The notes under the pieces were generated by a model. The model ran no database searches and was not told the origin of the DNA. It worked only from the letters and a program-made list of their open reading frames with translations. This document shows positions 1-7,636 of a stretch of 64,000 bases of DNA, one piece after another; position 1 is the stretch's first letter; each line of letters begins with the position of its first letter. The position numbers and the translations under genes were made by a program. This DNA is from Gillisia lutea (GTDB lineage: Bacteria > Bacteroidota > Bacteroidia > Flavobacteriales > Flavobacteriaceae), in the NCBI RefSeq assembly GCF_021568705.1, contig NZ_JAKGTH010000006.1, forward strand, positions 1 to 64,000, in the 5' to 3' direction.

Positions 1-24
1 AAAAAATGTTGTTTTAAATCTCAA
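1..24 (-). CDS. Partial cassette gene at the window edge
   Basis: Minus-strand TTG codon at 24-22 followed by an open frame (L R F K T T F) that runs off the left end of the window. It sits about 21 bp beyond the repeat at 45-176, the same spacing as other cassette gene starts here, several of which also use TTG. Only seven codons are visible, so the call rests on spacing alone. Confidence 0.35.
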
Positions 25-44
25 TTTTTTGTTTTGATATTGTT

Positions 45-176
45 GCCAACGGTCTTGGTTAAGGCAAGTAGCGTGGAGTAGGGACGCTTTCTTGTCGGCT
101 TTGTTGTTTTTTACTTGGTCACTAAAATAACACTTTTCAGCAGATTGCCCGCTATTTGCGCTTAACCGATGTTGGC
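45..176 (-). repeat. attC-like site 1
   Basis: Plus-strand ends GCCAAC and GTTGGC; arms GGTTAAGGCAAGTAGCG and CGCTATTTGCGCTTAACC pair imperfectly. Subfamily A, nearly identical to sites 2 and 5. It belongs to the cassette carrying the two small membrane-protein genes at 201-702. Confidence 0.88.
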
Positions 177-200
177 ATTTCGTTGTTTTTGTTCCGATTT

Positions 201-371
201 CTAATTATCAGTTGAGTTTTGTTTTTTGAAAGGAATCCATTTAAAAATATATCCTAAGCCCACAGCACATAAAACACCTGAAATAGTTTGCATTAAATTA
301 TTATCAAGTAATATATAGGAAATAATACCTAATACTAAAATTGCAATTCCTATAATTTGTGATTTATTCAT
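201..371 (-). CDS. Small two-helix membrane protein (cassette 14, second gene)
   Basis: About 56 residues from ATG at 371. A longer frame opens at 446, but its first 25 residues are polar and unlike small flavobacterial membrane proteins that begin MNKSQIIGI-like, so the inner start is preferred. Two hydrophobic stretches (roughly residues 5-22 and 29-46) are separated by a short polar turn with a DNN sequence, and the tail is basic. It lies downstream of the 65-residue gene in the same cassette, and its stop is 25 bp from attC-like site 1. Function unknown; an inner-membrane location is inferred from hydrophobicity. Confidence 0.6.
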   Translation of the reverse strand: MNKSQIIGIAILVLGIISYILLDNNLMQTISGVLCAVGLGYIFKWIPFKKQNSTDN

Positions 372-504
372 AAAGGATTTTTTGGTCTTATTTGTAATAC
401 TTTTCAAGTCCGAATGAGTGAGAAATTCCACACTAGAACATTTCATAATTTTCTATTCAGTTTCCTATTTCAGGAACTCTTTATAAAGTTGGTTTCTAAA
501 GTTA

Positions 505-702
505 TTAGGATTTAGATTTCATACTTTTCTTAAATATTGATTCCGTACTAAACATCAATATTATTGACGCTATAATAATAAGCGAAGAAACAGTCAAAGA
601 CCAATATTCTTTTGATTCCGAAATATTTGAAAAATTGATATTTGAAATACTCCAAATACAGGAGATTATTATAAATATTGAAGCTAGATTTCTTTTTATC
701 AT
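505..702 (-). CDS. Small two-helix membrane protein (cassette 14, first gene)
   Basis: This is a 65-residue protein with two hydrophobic segments (about residues 7-22 and 35-52) and a lysine-rich C terminus, so both ends are probably cytoplasmic. The ATG at 702 lies 31 bp from attC-like site 2, the usual cassette spacing. I do not recognise the family. With the gene at 201-371 it forms one of only two visible two-gene cassettes. Confidence 0.55.
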   Translation of the reverse strand: MIKRNLASIFIIISCIWSISNINFSNISESKEYWSLTVSSLIIIASIILMFSTESIFKKSMKSKS

Positions 703-732
703 TTTGTATAATTTTGAGTGAGAACAATGAAT

Positions 733-864
733 GCCAACGGTCTTGGTTAAGGCAAGTAGCGTGGAGTAGGGACACGTTCTTGTCGGCTTAGTTGTTTTTT
801 ACTTGGTGTCTAAAATTACACTTTTCACCAGATTGCCCGCTATTTGCGCTTAACCGATGTTGTG
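733..864 (-). repeat. attC-like site 2
   Basis: Plus-strand ends GCCAAC and GTTGTG. Subfamily A, differing from site 1 at few positions. The left end pairs across the 201-702 genes with site 1's right end (8 bp), and the right end pairs across the 874-1299 gene with site 3. Confidence 0.88.
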
Positions 865-873
865 TGCAGTTTT

Positions 874-1299
874 TTATTCATAATTCAGGTCTTTTCTATA
901 TTCCGTTTTGGTTTTCAGCTTGATGTTTTCGTCCGTTTTAATTTTATCAAATTCCCCTGGTTGAATTTCCGAAACATTTGACAATTCCATTATTGAGTCG
1001 TCTTTGTAGCCCAACTCTTTTGATTCCGCTTTTTTGTCAATCCGCCAATACTTTATTTCGTCTCCACTTTTTGAAGTCGCAAGAATATAGTTTTTATTAA
1101 ATCCAACACTTTCAATGTCCTTTATTATGTAAATACTGGACTTATAAGGTTCTTCTGAATTTACAGGAATGACTATGCTGTTAAAAGCTGGTTCTACCAT
1201 ATAGTAAAAGTCAGAGCCTAAATCTATATCTCCATACCAATTCAATTGACAAGAATTAAGAAATACTAAGGTCAAAATAATCATTAATCTATTTCTCAA
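874..1299 (-). CDS. DUF3997-like lipoprotein (cassette 13)
   Basis: A 141-residue protein with a TTG start at 1299. The N terminus is a short lipoprotein signal (hydrophobic residues 5-15, then LNSC with the lipidated cysteine at 17). The mature part carries SIVIP, a KNYILATS strand and a Y-W-x-IDK segment, which resemble DUF3997 lipoproteins; I make that match from memory of the pattern. The C-terminal 40 residues are lysine and glutamate rich. The protein probably sits on a membrane facing the periplasm. The cassette ends are the clean pair GTTGTGTGCA / TGCACACAAC. Function unknown. Confidence 0.65.
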   Translation of the reverse strand: MRNRLMIILTLVFLNSCQLNWYGDIDLGSDFYYMVEPAFNSIVIPVNSEEPYKSSIYIIKDIESVGFNKNYILATSKSGDEIKYWRIDKKAESKELGYKDDSIMELSNVSEIQPGEFDKIKTDENIKLKTKTEYRKDLNYE

Positions 1300-1320
1300 T
1301 TTTTGTTGTTTTTAATTGCA

Positions 1321-1452
1321 CACAACGGTCTCGGTTAACACAAGTGGCGGAATAATGACCGAAAATTAGTACGCCTACTTATTTACTTTGTTGAACACTC
1401 AAATTACTAAAATTTAGTCAGCAACCGCCATTTGTTGTTAACCGTTGTTATG
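1321..1452 (-). repeat. attC-like site 3
   Basis: Plus-strand ends CACAAC and GTTATG. Subfamily C, with left arm GGTTAACACAAGTGGCGG and right arm ACCGCCATTTGTTGTTAACC. The loop is clearly different from subfamily A. Confidence 0.87.
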
Positions 1453-1459
1453 TGCAGGT

Positions 1460-2116
1460 TTATATCCGTTTTATTTCTCTTCCGATATTGTACATTATCA
1501 AATTATTTTTTTCTTGATCAATCTCTCTAAGTTCTTGATAAAATTTTTCTAATGTTGACATATTCTTTTTCAAAATAGAAAAGTAATCAGGTGTTGATTC
1601 CATTTGTTTTGCTATCGCATCAACTGAATCGCCAATTATTTTTTTCGTTTTATAATGAATTAAGTTATTTCTGGTAGAAATTAAAGCTTTCAAATTTTCA
1701 TAATATTGGCTTTCCTTGCTCAATGATTTCTTATATATAAGCTTTAATACAATTTCCCATTTCGAAGTTATACTCATTCTATCTAGATTTTCTTTGAAAT
1801 ATTTTTGTCCCAACTCTATACATCCGATTTCATTAATTAGACTTTCAAAGAAAACAGTCAGCATTATTATACTTTGAATAGTAAGTTTATTAGTAAGGAA
1901 ACTATTCTTAAAAATCTCATTAAGTTCCTTTTCTTGTTTTGGATTTAAGTCACTGAAATCCTGGATCGAATTTCTTTCTTTAAATTTCTTATATTCTTGC
2001 TTTGTCTTACTTTCATTTTTGATAGCAGCTAAATAATTATCAACCGCAATTTCTAAGAATATTTCAATGTTCCCATGTCTTAAATTACCTTTTGAATCTG
2101 GATATATTCTATTCAT
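1460..2116 (-). CDS. HEPN-like helical protein (cassette 12)
   Basis: A 218-residue, predominantly helical, lysine/glutamate-rich protein. Residues 140-160 contain RNNLIHY (R149, H154), the R-x4-H pattern of HEPN ribonuclease active sites, following a helix with paired aromatics near residues 89-92 as in Apea/HEPN-type domains. HEPN proteins act as RNases in toxin-antitoxin, CRISPR and abortive-infection systems. Whether this one is active cannot be told from sequence. It is the only gene in its cassette, with ends GTTATGTGCA / TGCACATAAC. A membrane or DNA-binding role looks unlikely. Confidence 0.68.
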   Translation of the reverse strand: MNRIYPDSKGNLRHGNIEIFLEIAVDNYLAAIKNESKTKQEYKKFKERNSIQDFSDLNPKQEKELNEIFKNSFLTNKLTIQSIIMLTVFFESLINEIGCIELGQKYFKENLDRMSITSKWEIVLKLIYKKSLSKESQYYENLKALISTRNNLIHYKTKKIIGDSVDAIAKQMESTPDYFSILKKNMSTLEKFYQELREIDQEKNNLIMYNIGREIKRI

Positions 2117-2138
2117 TCGAGATTTTTTAAAACTTGCA

Positions 2139-2269
2139 CATAACGGTCTCGGCTATCGCAAGTTGCGGGAGTTGGGACGCGGAGTTGTCGGTTTTATTGT
2201 TTTCTTTCTTGGTTTCTAAAATTACACTTTTTCGGCAATACCCGTTATTTGCGATGAGCCGTTGTTGGG
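2139..2269 (-). repeat. attC-like site 4
   Basis: Plus-strand ends CATAAC and GTTGGG. Subfamily B, with left arm GGCTATCGCAAGTTGCGGG and right arm CCCGTTATTTGCGATGAGCC. Confidence 0.88.
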
Positions 2270-2283
2270 AGCTGGCTTTTGGT

Positions 2284-2715
2284 CTACCATTCAAAGAAAC
2301 CATTATTATTTAATTCTTCTTGAAGAGATATTTCGATCTCATCAAAATTATAATTTTCAAATTCAAATTTGTCAGTTTTAAATTGAGATTTATCTATTTG
2401 AATCATTTCCATATGGTCAAAACTGAACGCACTAAATTTTTTGTCATTTTTAATTGCGAAATGAGTAATATCATCAATTAAATTCTCCCCCTCTAAATTT
2501 AAAATCTCCGTTATTTTTTTAATATTTTCAGTATTTAAATCAATAATATAATGGCTAAAATTTTCTCGTTTTGGAACATCATTTTTTGAAAATAATTTTC
2601 GGAAATTTTTATCTGAAAGAGTTCCTGTATAAAATCCGTTAATCATTAATTCAGAACCTTTTTCTGCTTTTGAAATCAGTTCTTTAAAAATGTCAATTTC
2701 AGTAATTTTCTTCAT
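2284..2715 (-). CDS. Hypothetical cassette protein (cassette 11)
   Basis: A 143-residue acidic protein with no signal peptide or membrane segment. It begins MKKITEIDIFKEL and ends in an aromatic NNNGFFEW tail. The alternation of charged helices and short strands suggests a small soluble cytoplasmic protein. No family is recognised. It is the only gene in its cassette, whose ends pair over 9 bp (GTTGGGAGC / GCTCCCAAC). Small acidic cassette proteins of this sort can be immunity or antitoxin-like factors, but nothing in the sequence shows that. Confidence 0.6.
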   Translation of the reverse strand: MKKITEIDIFKELISKAEKGSELMINGFYTGTLSDKNFRKLFSKNDVPKRENFSHYIIDLNTENIKKITEILNLEGENLIDDITHFAIKNDKKFSAFSFDHMEMIQIDKSQFKTDKFEFENYNFDEIEISLQEELNNNGFFEW

Positions 2716-2739
2716 TGCAGAATTTTTGTGAAGCTTGCT

Positions 2740-2871
2740 CCCAACGGTCTTGGTTAAGGCAAGTAGCGTGGAGTATGGACACGTTCTTGTCGGCTTTGTT
2801 GTTTGTTACTTGATATCTAAAATATTACTTTTCACCAGACTGCCCGCTATTTGCGCTTAACCGATGTTGGC
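2740..2871 (-). repeat. attC-like site 5
   Basis: Plus-strand ends CCCAAC and GTTGGC. Subfamily A. It closes the two-gene DUF262/HEPN cassette. Confidence 0.88.
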
Positions 2872-2880
2872 AACAGTTAC

Positions 2881-3576
2881 TTAGTTCCAGTATTTTTCTC
2901 CTGAAACCTTAACAATCTGGCTATAAACGACTCTGTCTATATTATTTATAAGATCAATTAAATTATCTAAATGTCTTTCTACATCTTGAAATGTCATAAC
3001 AGGAGCTTCTTGATGAGCTATTGCCTCTCTGATACTTAAAAATGAATCTAATTGACTTTTATAATCCTTTTTACCTTTTTTTGCTACCGCTTGAAATATA
3101 TCATTTATTCCAATTCTTAAATATAAAATTTTAAGATTTTTCACAGAAGGATATTTGTTATTGGCTAGCACGTTTTTAGAACTTATACTTCTTGAAAAGG
3201 TGCTTGTTAAGTCTAACAGATCGTAATAACTATTAGTGCAACTTAATCTTTCTAATAGTTTTCTTTCATCAGAATTATGATTATAATTTTTATAATGCAT
3301 CAACTGATTGTCAATGAGAGTTTTCGTTCTTATATTTTCTGGAATTTCACTCATTAATGCACCATTTGTTTTATAGTTAAAAATTAATCCTTCAATAAGT
3401 ACTTTAGTATACTCTTCAATCTTAGCGGACATTAAAAAAATTGTAGACTGAAATATTAATAATTTTTGATCATATTTCAAAGGTGAAGATCTATAGGAAA
3501 CTTTTTTAGCTACTTGCTTTAAAGATTTAGTACCAGTCTCGAAGTCAACTCTTGCCTGACTTTTATTATATGGCAT
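2881..3576 (-). CDS. MAE_28990/MAE_18760-type HEPN-like nuclease (cassette 10, second gene)
   Basis: This 231-residue helical protein contains SIREAIAHQ at 181-189 (R183, H188), the R-x4-H catalytic pattern of HEPN RNases. A conserved-looking helix at about residues 45-65 (SAKIEEYTKVLIEGL) is also present. The layout fits the MAE_28990/MAE_18760-like HEPN family that often follows DUF262 genes; this is recall of the family, not a search result. It starts 3 bp after the stop of the DUF262 gene, so the two are surely co-translated. The stop is 9 bp from attC-like site 5. A likely role is an RNA-cleaving effector of a two-gene defence or toxin module. Confidence 0.78.
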   Translation of the reverse strand: MPYNKSQARVDFETGTKSLKQVAKKVSYRSSPLKYDQKLLIFQSTIFLMSAKIEEYTKVLIEGLIFNYKTNGALMSEIPENIRTKTLIDNQLMHYKNYNHNSDERKLLERLSCTNSYYDLLDLTSTFSRSISSKNVLANNKYPSVKNLKILYLRIGINDIFQAVAKKGKKDYKSQLDSFLSIREAIAHQEAPVMTFQDVERHLDNLIDLINNIDRVVYSQIVKVSGEKYWN

Positions 3577-3579
3577 ACT

Positions 3580-4677
3580 TTACAATATATTTCTTAAAAA
3601 ATCTGTGTAGTTATTAATTCTTCTATGTACTACACTTTTATCCGTAGTTCCTTTTGTAAGGCTGGCATAAAATTCCTCATTACCTAAGAGTTCGGTTAAT
3701 CTCTCTAGAACCATATTTTTATCAATTTCTTGAATCTGCTCTATTGATGGATTTAAAATTTCCATTGATATCATTTGCGCGTCAAAAAGTGCAGTATTTG
3801 ATTTCAATCTCTTTTTTGTTTCGTCAAAGGTCTTAAAGGTGAAATCGCCATATAACTCAAGGCACTTGTCAAAATTTTTTCTAAAATTATATGATAAATC
3901 TTCAATTGTTTCTTGACTAAAAAATCTATTACTTTCTGCATATGTATTTAAGAATGTGGTCATCGGTTTTTCATAGTTTCTCCAATTATTGTGAAGAGCG
4001 AAATATCTTAAAATCATTTCTTCTCCTTTCATTCTTTTATCATTCGTAGTAGAAGTAGCTTTTTTAAATGAAGAAATATTACTTAACTTCTCAATTGCTT
4101 CTATTAAGGGACCATTATAAATTCCGTGTCTCAGTTCTTGAGGATTTAACTTGACGGATCCCGTGTTTAACCTTTCAAATACATCAAATTTTATTTGAGG
4201 ATGAGTATCTTTAAGAATTACGATACATCTTATAGTCCTATTTCTGATATGCCTCTGGAATCTAGGGTCAAGTTCGGAAAATTTAAAACTATCTAATTCC
4301 GGATATGTAGCTAAACCAGTTAAAGGAAATTCGTCGTTCAAATACAAGCTTATACTCGTTAATCTTTGGTTACCATCAATAACAGAAAGTGTTTCGTCTG
4401 AATTTTGACTTAAATAAACCACAGGAATTGGACATTGTATAATTAAGGATTCAATAAGTCTTGAAGCTTGCGCTCTGTTCCATACATATCCCCTTTGAAA
4501 CATTGGGATATCAATATGTTTTTCGCTAATATATTCAACAATTGTAGAAACGGTAAAATCATATGTTTCTGTATTTAGTTTTCTTTTCTCTGCAGGAATA
4601 TCAAGAATGTCAATTTCATATTCTTCTTTTACAGGAAAAAGTTTATTGGCAAGTCTAGTTGATTTATTGTTGTCCAT
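3580..4677 (-). CDS. DUF262 domain protein, GmrS-like NTPase/nuclease (cassette 10, first gene)
   Basis: A 365-residue protein with the hallmark DUF262 motifs in order: FQRGYVW at 60-66, VIDGNQRLTS near 99-108 (the ParB-like nucleotide-binding core) and VFERLNTG with NPQELR at 166-183. DUF262 is the N-terminal domain of type IV restriction GmrSD and of BrxU, where it binds and hydrolyses NTP to control cleavage of modified DNA. No DUF1524 HNH nuclease domain is seen at the C terminus. The partner gene encodes a HEPN protein instead, so the pair is probably a two-component defence system with NTPase sensing and RNase killing. It is the first gene of the cassette; its start is about 145 bp from attC-like site 6, an unusually long leader. 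Confidence 0.88.
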   Translation of the reverse strand: MDNNKSTRLANKLFPVKEEYEIDILDIPAEKRKLNTETYDFTVSTIVEYISEKHIDIPMFQRGYVWNRAQASRLIESLIIQCPIPVVYLSQNSDETLSVIDGNQRLTSISLYLNDEFPLTGLATYPELDSFKFSELDPRFQRHIRNRTIRCIVILKDTHPQIKFDVFERLNTGSVKLNPQELRHGIYNGPLIEAIEKLSNISSFKKATSTTNDKRMKGEEMILRYFALHNNWRNYEKPMTTFLNTYAESNRFFSQETIEDLSYNFRKNFDKCLELYGDFTFKTFDETKKRLKSNTALFDAQMISMEILNPSIEQIQEIDKNMVLERLTELLGNEEFYASLTKGTTDKSVVHRRINNYTDFLRNIL

Positions 4678-4821
4678 TTTGTTTTTTTAACTCTACGCTA
4701 AAATATGTTAATTACATTTAATACTCGACATTTTTCTATTAAGGCATCATATTTTGCAATTCCATTTTTCTCTTATATATCTAAAAAAAAGGATTTTTCC
4801 AGAATTCCGATTGTAATTGTT

Positions 4822-4951
4822 GCCAACGGTCTCGGCTATCGCAAGTTGCGGGAGTTGGGACGCGGAGTTGTCGGTTTATTTGTTTCTTTCCTGGTTTCTA
4901 AAATAACACTTTTTCGACAATACCCGTTATTTGCGATGAGCCGTTGTTGGC
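4822..4951 (-). repeat. attC-like site 6
   Basis: Plus-strand ends GCCAAC and GTTGGC. Subfamily B, with arms like site 4. Its left end (TGTTGCCAAC) pairs with the right end of site 5 over 10 bp across two genes. Confidence 0.88.
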
Positions 4952-4962
4952 TGTAGTTTAAT

Positions 4963-5514
4963 TTATTTCTGAAGTTCTTGAGAAATTCTATTTTCTAATC
5001 TAATAAGTTCTGTCATCAATTCAGTTTCTGGAATCTCGAGGAATCTTGTCCATTCATTGGAAAATTTTTCAAAGAATATGCTGTCTTGTTTAGCTAAATA
5101 TTCTAATGTTATATTATTCCCATTTCCAGCTCTTAGACTATCAATTTTTTTCTCCAATTTTCTGCGATATACTTCACATAAATCAAATTGCGCATTTGCT
5201 ATTCTGAGTGAGATTCTATTAGTTGTATCAGACACATAAGATTTCGAAGGTACAAAGGCTGTCTTACTTTTATAAATTACCTTATCTGTTAATCTATATC
5301 GTGCAGAAATTCCAACATGTGCATTAATATTATCAGTCAGATCTTTACTCTCATTGTAAATAAAATCGTCCCATTTTAACTCCGCATTTTCTGTCCAAAT
5401 GATAGTATCTTTCATTATCCACCATTCTCTCAAATCATGATAATATCTATTTACAATTAACCCGATTAAGATTGATGAAATTACAATCAATATTATTAAG
5501 TATGGTTTCCTCAA
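4963..5514 (-). CDS. DUF922-like membrane-anchored protein lacking the zinc motif (cassette 9)
   Basis: A 183-residue protein with a TTG start at 5514. An N-terminal membrane anchor (about residues 6-22) precedes a periplasmic part with LKWDDF near residue 47, AHVGISARY, and a helix ANAQFDLCEVYRRKLEKKI. In DUF922-type secreted zinc peptidases the last helix normally reads HEQxHFD...YxRxL. Here the HExxH histidines and glutamate are replaced (ANAQFD), so the metal site appears lost. This could be a regulatory or degenerate member. Single-gene cassette with ends GTTGGCTGTA / TACTGCCAAC (one mismatch). Confidence 0.6.
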   Translation of the reverse strand: MRKPYLIILIVISSILIGLIVNRYYHDLREWWIMKDTIIWTENAELKWDDFIYNESKDLTDNINAHVGISARYRLTDKVIYKSKTAFVPSKSYVSDTTNRISLRIANAQFDLCEVYRRKLEKKIDSLRAGNGNNITLEYLAKQDSIFFEKFSNEWTRFLEIPETELMTELIRLENRISQELQK

Positions 5515-5534
5515 TCTTTCAAAATTAAATTACT

Positions 5535-5665
5535 GCCAACGGTCTCGGTTAACACAAGTAGCGGAGTAAGGACCGGGATTAGTCCGCTTAATTATTTACT
5601 TGATTGAACACTCAAATTACTAAAATTTAGTCAGTAACCGCTATTTGATGTTAACCGTTGTTAGC
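5535..5665 (-). repeat. attC-like site 7
   Basis: Plus-strand ends GCCAAC and GTTAGC. Subfamily C, with left arm GGTTAACACAAGTAGCGG and right arm CCGCTATTTGATGTTAACC. Confidence 0.87.
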
Positions 5666-6053
5666 TTTATGTGGCGACACATTCCAATTGTCCCGCTCCT
5701 ACTCCACTTTGCTCGGTTTATTTACTTTTAAAATAATTGTTTCTTTTATCGAAATCTCAAATTTAAGTCCGATAATCTTTTTCCAAAAATCAGTCGTAAC
5801 AGTGAGCAATCAAAGTATATTCTTCTTAGTCCGAAACACTTTTTAGAAACTCTGCCGTAACAGTAATTATCAACTAATCTTCTAAGCCCGAATTAAATTT
5901 AGAAGTCAAAATTTCAATAATATGGTTTTTTCGAAACAGCTCATAAATCGCATTTTTCAACACTTCCGTTCAGCCGACCGAGTAAGAAACACGAAACTTT
6001 CTTATTTTTCAACTTTCTCAGTTAATTACCGAATCGGAGCTATTAAAGCTAAC
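5661..6053 (-). repeat. ORF-less cassette 8 (copy 1 of a duplicated cassette)
   Basis: No convincing gene occupies these 390 bases. The sequence is repeated with substitutions and indels at 7117-7503, and the shared stretches include ATCGAAATCTCAAATTTAAG and CGAAACACTTTTTAGAAACT. Cassette ends GTTAGCTTTA / TAAAGCTAAC pair perfectly. On the minus strand a short frame reading NHIIEILTSKFNSG is shared by both copies with only synonymous changes, but stops and frameshifts interrupt it. It may be a decayed gene or an RNA-coding cassette. Confidence 0.75.
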
Positions 6054-6178
6054 GGTCTTGGTTAACGCAAGTAGCGGGAGTAGGGACGCGTTCTTGTCGG
6101 CTTAGTTGTTTGTTAACTGGTGTCTAAAATATCACTTTTTACTCGAATGCCCGCTAATTTGCGATAACCGATGTTAGC
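6048..6178 (-). repeat. attC-like site 8
   Basis: Plus-strand ends GCTAAC and GTTAGC. Subfamily A-like, with left arm GGTTAACGCAAGTAGCGGG and right arm CCCGCTAATTTGCGATAACC. Confidence 0.87.
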
Positions 6179-6192
6179 TAATGGTTTTATTT

Positions 6193-6579
6193 CTAAAATG
6201 CTGTTTGATAGTTTGTCAGAGTTTGATTCAGTTCATTTAAAGATTTTTGATCAATTAATGTTGTATCTATTCTAAGTTTATTTTGATCAGTTTCTAAGAT
6301 ATAATCACCTGCAAATTTCTTACAAGTCTTTAATTTATTTAATTCTAACTTTTTGGGAAATATAGAATTTCGATAAATGAAACCATTTTCAATGGTCAGA
6401 TATTGATTTATGTATTCGAAAGTATAGACAGAAATATATCCGATTGGCAAAATTATCCAGAGCCAAAAAACCCGATTATCCATATCTCCATAAAAAATAT
6501 TCACAATTAGAAGAATAATCCATATTATAGTCATTATCAAATAAAATCTTGTTCGACCTTTTTTATATCTGATTTTCAT
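6193..6579 (-). CDS. Membrane protein with PH-like C-terminal part (cassette 7)
   Basis: A 128-residue protein with two membrane helices (about residues 11-28 and 36-54) followed by a beta-rich region (YLTIENGFIYRNSIFPKKLEL) resembling small bacterial PH-domain membrane proteins. The C terminus is a helix with LNELNQTLTNY. Both ends are probably cytoplasmic. Single-gene cassette; the ATG at 6579 is about 40 bp from attC-like site 9. The PH-like assignment is by pattern only. Confidence 0.62.
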   Translation of the reverse strand: MKIRYKKGRTRFYLIMTIIWIILLIVNIFYGDMDNRVFWLWIILPIGYISVYTFEYINQYLTIENGFIYRNSIFPKKLELNKLKTCKKFAGDYILETDQNKLRIDTTLIDQKSLNELNQTLTNYQTAF

Positions 6580-6619
6580 TTCTTTTTTTTTAGTCCAAAA
6601 CTACATTATAAAACTATTT

Positions 6620-6817
6620 GCTAACGTATGTGGGTAAGGATAGTAACGGAATTAAAACCAAAAAATAATAAACATGGACTACAGTAAAATAACAGACAAT
6701 CCAAGAGTTATAAAACTTTTGAAGAAACGAATAGAGATTGAAAATAGAATAAAAGCTATTGACGAAACTGCATTAATAAAGCACGAACTCGAGTTATTAT
6801 CTTTACCCGATGTTAGG
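6620..6817 (-). repeat. attC-like site 9, atypical long form
   Basis: Plus-strand ends GCTAAC and GTTAGG, about 198 bp. The arm sequence differs from the other sites: GGGTAAGGATAGTAA at 6632-6646 faces TTATTATCTTTACCC at 6794-6808 (13 of 15 complementary). The right end keeps CCGATGTT as in subfamily A, and its variable bases pair with the left end of site 10 over 9 bp (GTTAGGCAA / TTGCCTAAC). The large loop contains the 5' part of a plus-strand ORF. Confidence 0.68.
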
Positions 6818-6973
6818 CAATCGTTTTTGTTGTGTAAACAAACAATGCCCTCTTGGAATGTGACAAAAGATAAAAAATACTTACTTGTAAAAGAATACGA
6901 AGGACATTATGAGATATACAATGACTTAGGTAAAAACGATATATTTACAAAAAGCGTATTTAAAAAGCTATAA
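6674..6973 (+). CDS. Hypothetical protein encoded antisense to the array
   Basis: This 99-residue lysine/glutamate-rich protein is the only plausible gene on the plus strand in the array. It begins inside the loop of attC-like site 9, crosses that site's right arm, and ends just before site 10. The N-terminal half is a charged helix (KRIEIENRIKAIDE), and the C-terminal half has a KYLLVKEYEGHYEIYNDL strand pattern. Composition looks like real coding sequence. It has no membrane segment and no recognised family. Because it overlaps a recombination site, a cassette carrying it would be split at the crossover point; it could be a fortuitous ORF. Confidence 0.45.
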   Translation: MDYSKITDNPRVIKLLKKRIEIENRIKAIDETALIKHELELLSLPDVRQSFLLCKQTMPSWNVTKDKKYLLVKEYEGHYEIYNDLGKNDIFTKSVFKKL

Positions 6974-6990
6974 GCAAAACAAATATGTTG

Positions 6991-7121
6991 CCTAACGGTC
7001 TTGGTTAACACAAGTGGCGGAATAATGACCGGAAATTAGACCGCTTAAAAATTTACTTTATTGATAACCCAAATTACTAAAATTTAGTCAGCTACCGCTA
7101 TTTGTGATAACCGATGTTAGC
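6991..7121 (-). repeat. attC-like site 10
   Basis: Plus-strand ends CCTAAC and GTTAGC. Subfamily C, with left arm GGTTAACACAAGTGGCGG and right arm CCGCTATTTGTGATAACC. The stretch between sites 9 and 10 forms a very short cassette (about 180 bp) with no minus-strand gene. Confidence 0.87.
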
Positions 7122-7503
7122 TTTATGTTGCGACACATCCCAATTGGTCCGCTCCTACTCCACTTAACTGTGTTTTATTTACTTTTTAAAAGTCATTGTT
7201 TCTTTTATCGAAATCTCAAATTTAAGTCCGAAAAACCAGTCGCAACAGTGAGCAGCTAAAGTATATGCTTCTTAGTCCGAAACACTTTTTAGAAACTCTG
7301 CGTAACTGTAAACAACAACTCAATCTTCTTAGCCCGAATTAAATTTAGAAGTCAGAATCTCAATGATATGGTTTTTCCAAACGCAGGTCAGAAATCCCAT
7401 TTTTCAGCATTTATTGCGCTCCGCCGTACGAGTAAGCAAAACGAAACTTTCTACTTTTTCAACGTTCTCAGTTAATTATCGAATCGGAGCTATTAAAGCT
7501 AAC
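7117..7503 (-). repeat. ORF-less cassette 5 (copy 2 of a duplicated cassette)
   Basis: Second copy of the sequence at 5661-6053, with the same cassette ends (GTTAGCTTTA / TAAAGCTAAC) but a different attC-like site on its left and several indels. No gene is seen on either strand. Independent drift suggests an old duplication or separate acquisition. Confidence 0.75.
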
Positions 7504-7629
7504 GGTCCCGGCTATCGCAAGTTGCGGGAGTAAGGACGCGGATTTGTCGGATTAGTGGCTTTAATAATTGGTCTCTAAAATAGCAATTTTTAGCTAACTG
7601 CCCGTTATTTGCGATGAGCCGTTGTTAGC
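7498..7629 (-). repeat. attC-like site 11
   Basis: Plus-strand ends GCTAAC and GTTAGC. Subfamily B, with left arm GGCTATCGCAAGTTGCGGG and right arm CCCGTTATTTGCGATGAGCC. Confidence 0.88.
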
Positions 7630-7636
7630 CACCGTT

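Noticed and set aside
4705-4956. 83-codon plus-strand ORF
   Set aside because: It runs across attC-like site 6; half of its codons are repeat sequence and the composition is not protein-like.
5658-5846. 62-codon plus-strand ORF in the ORF-less cassette
   Set aside because: The second copy of this cassette has indels that destroy the frame, so it is not conserved.
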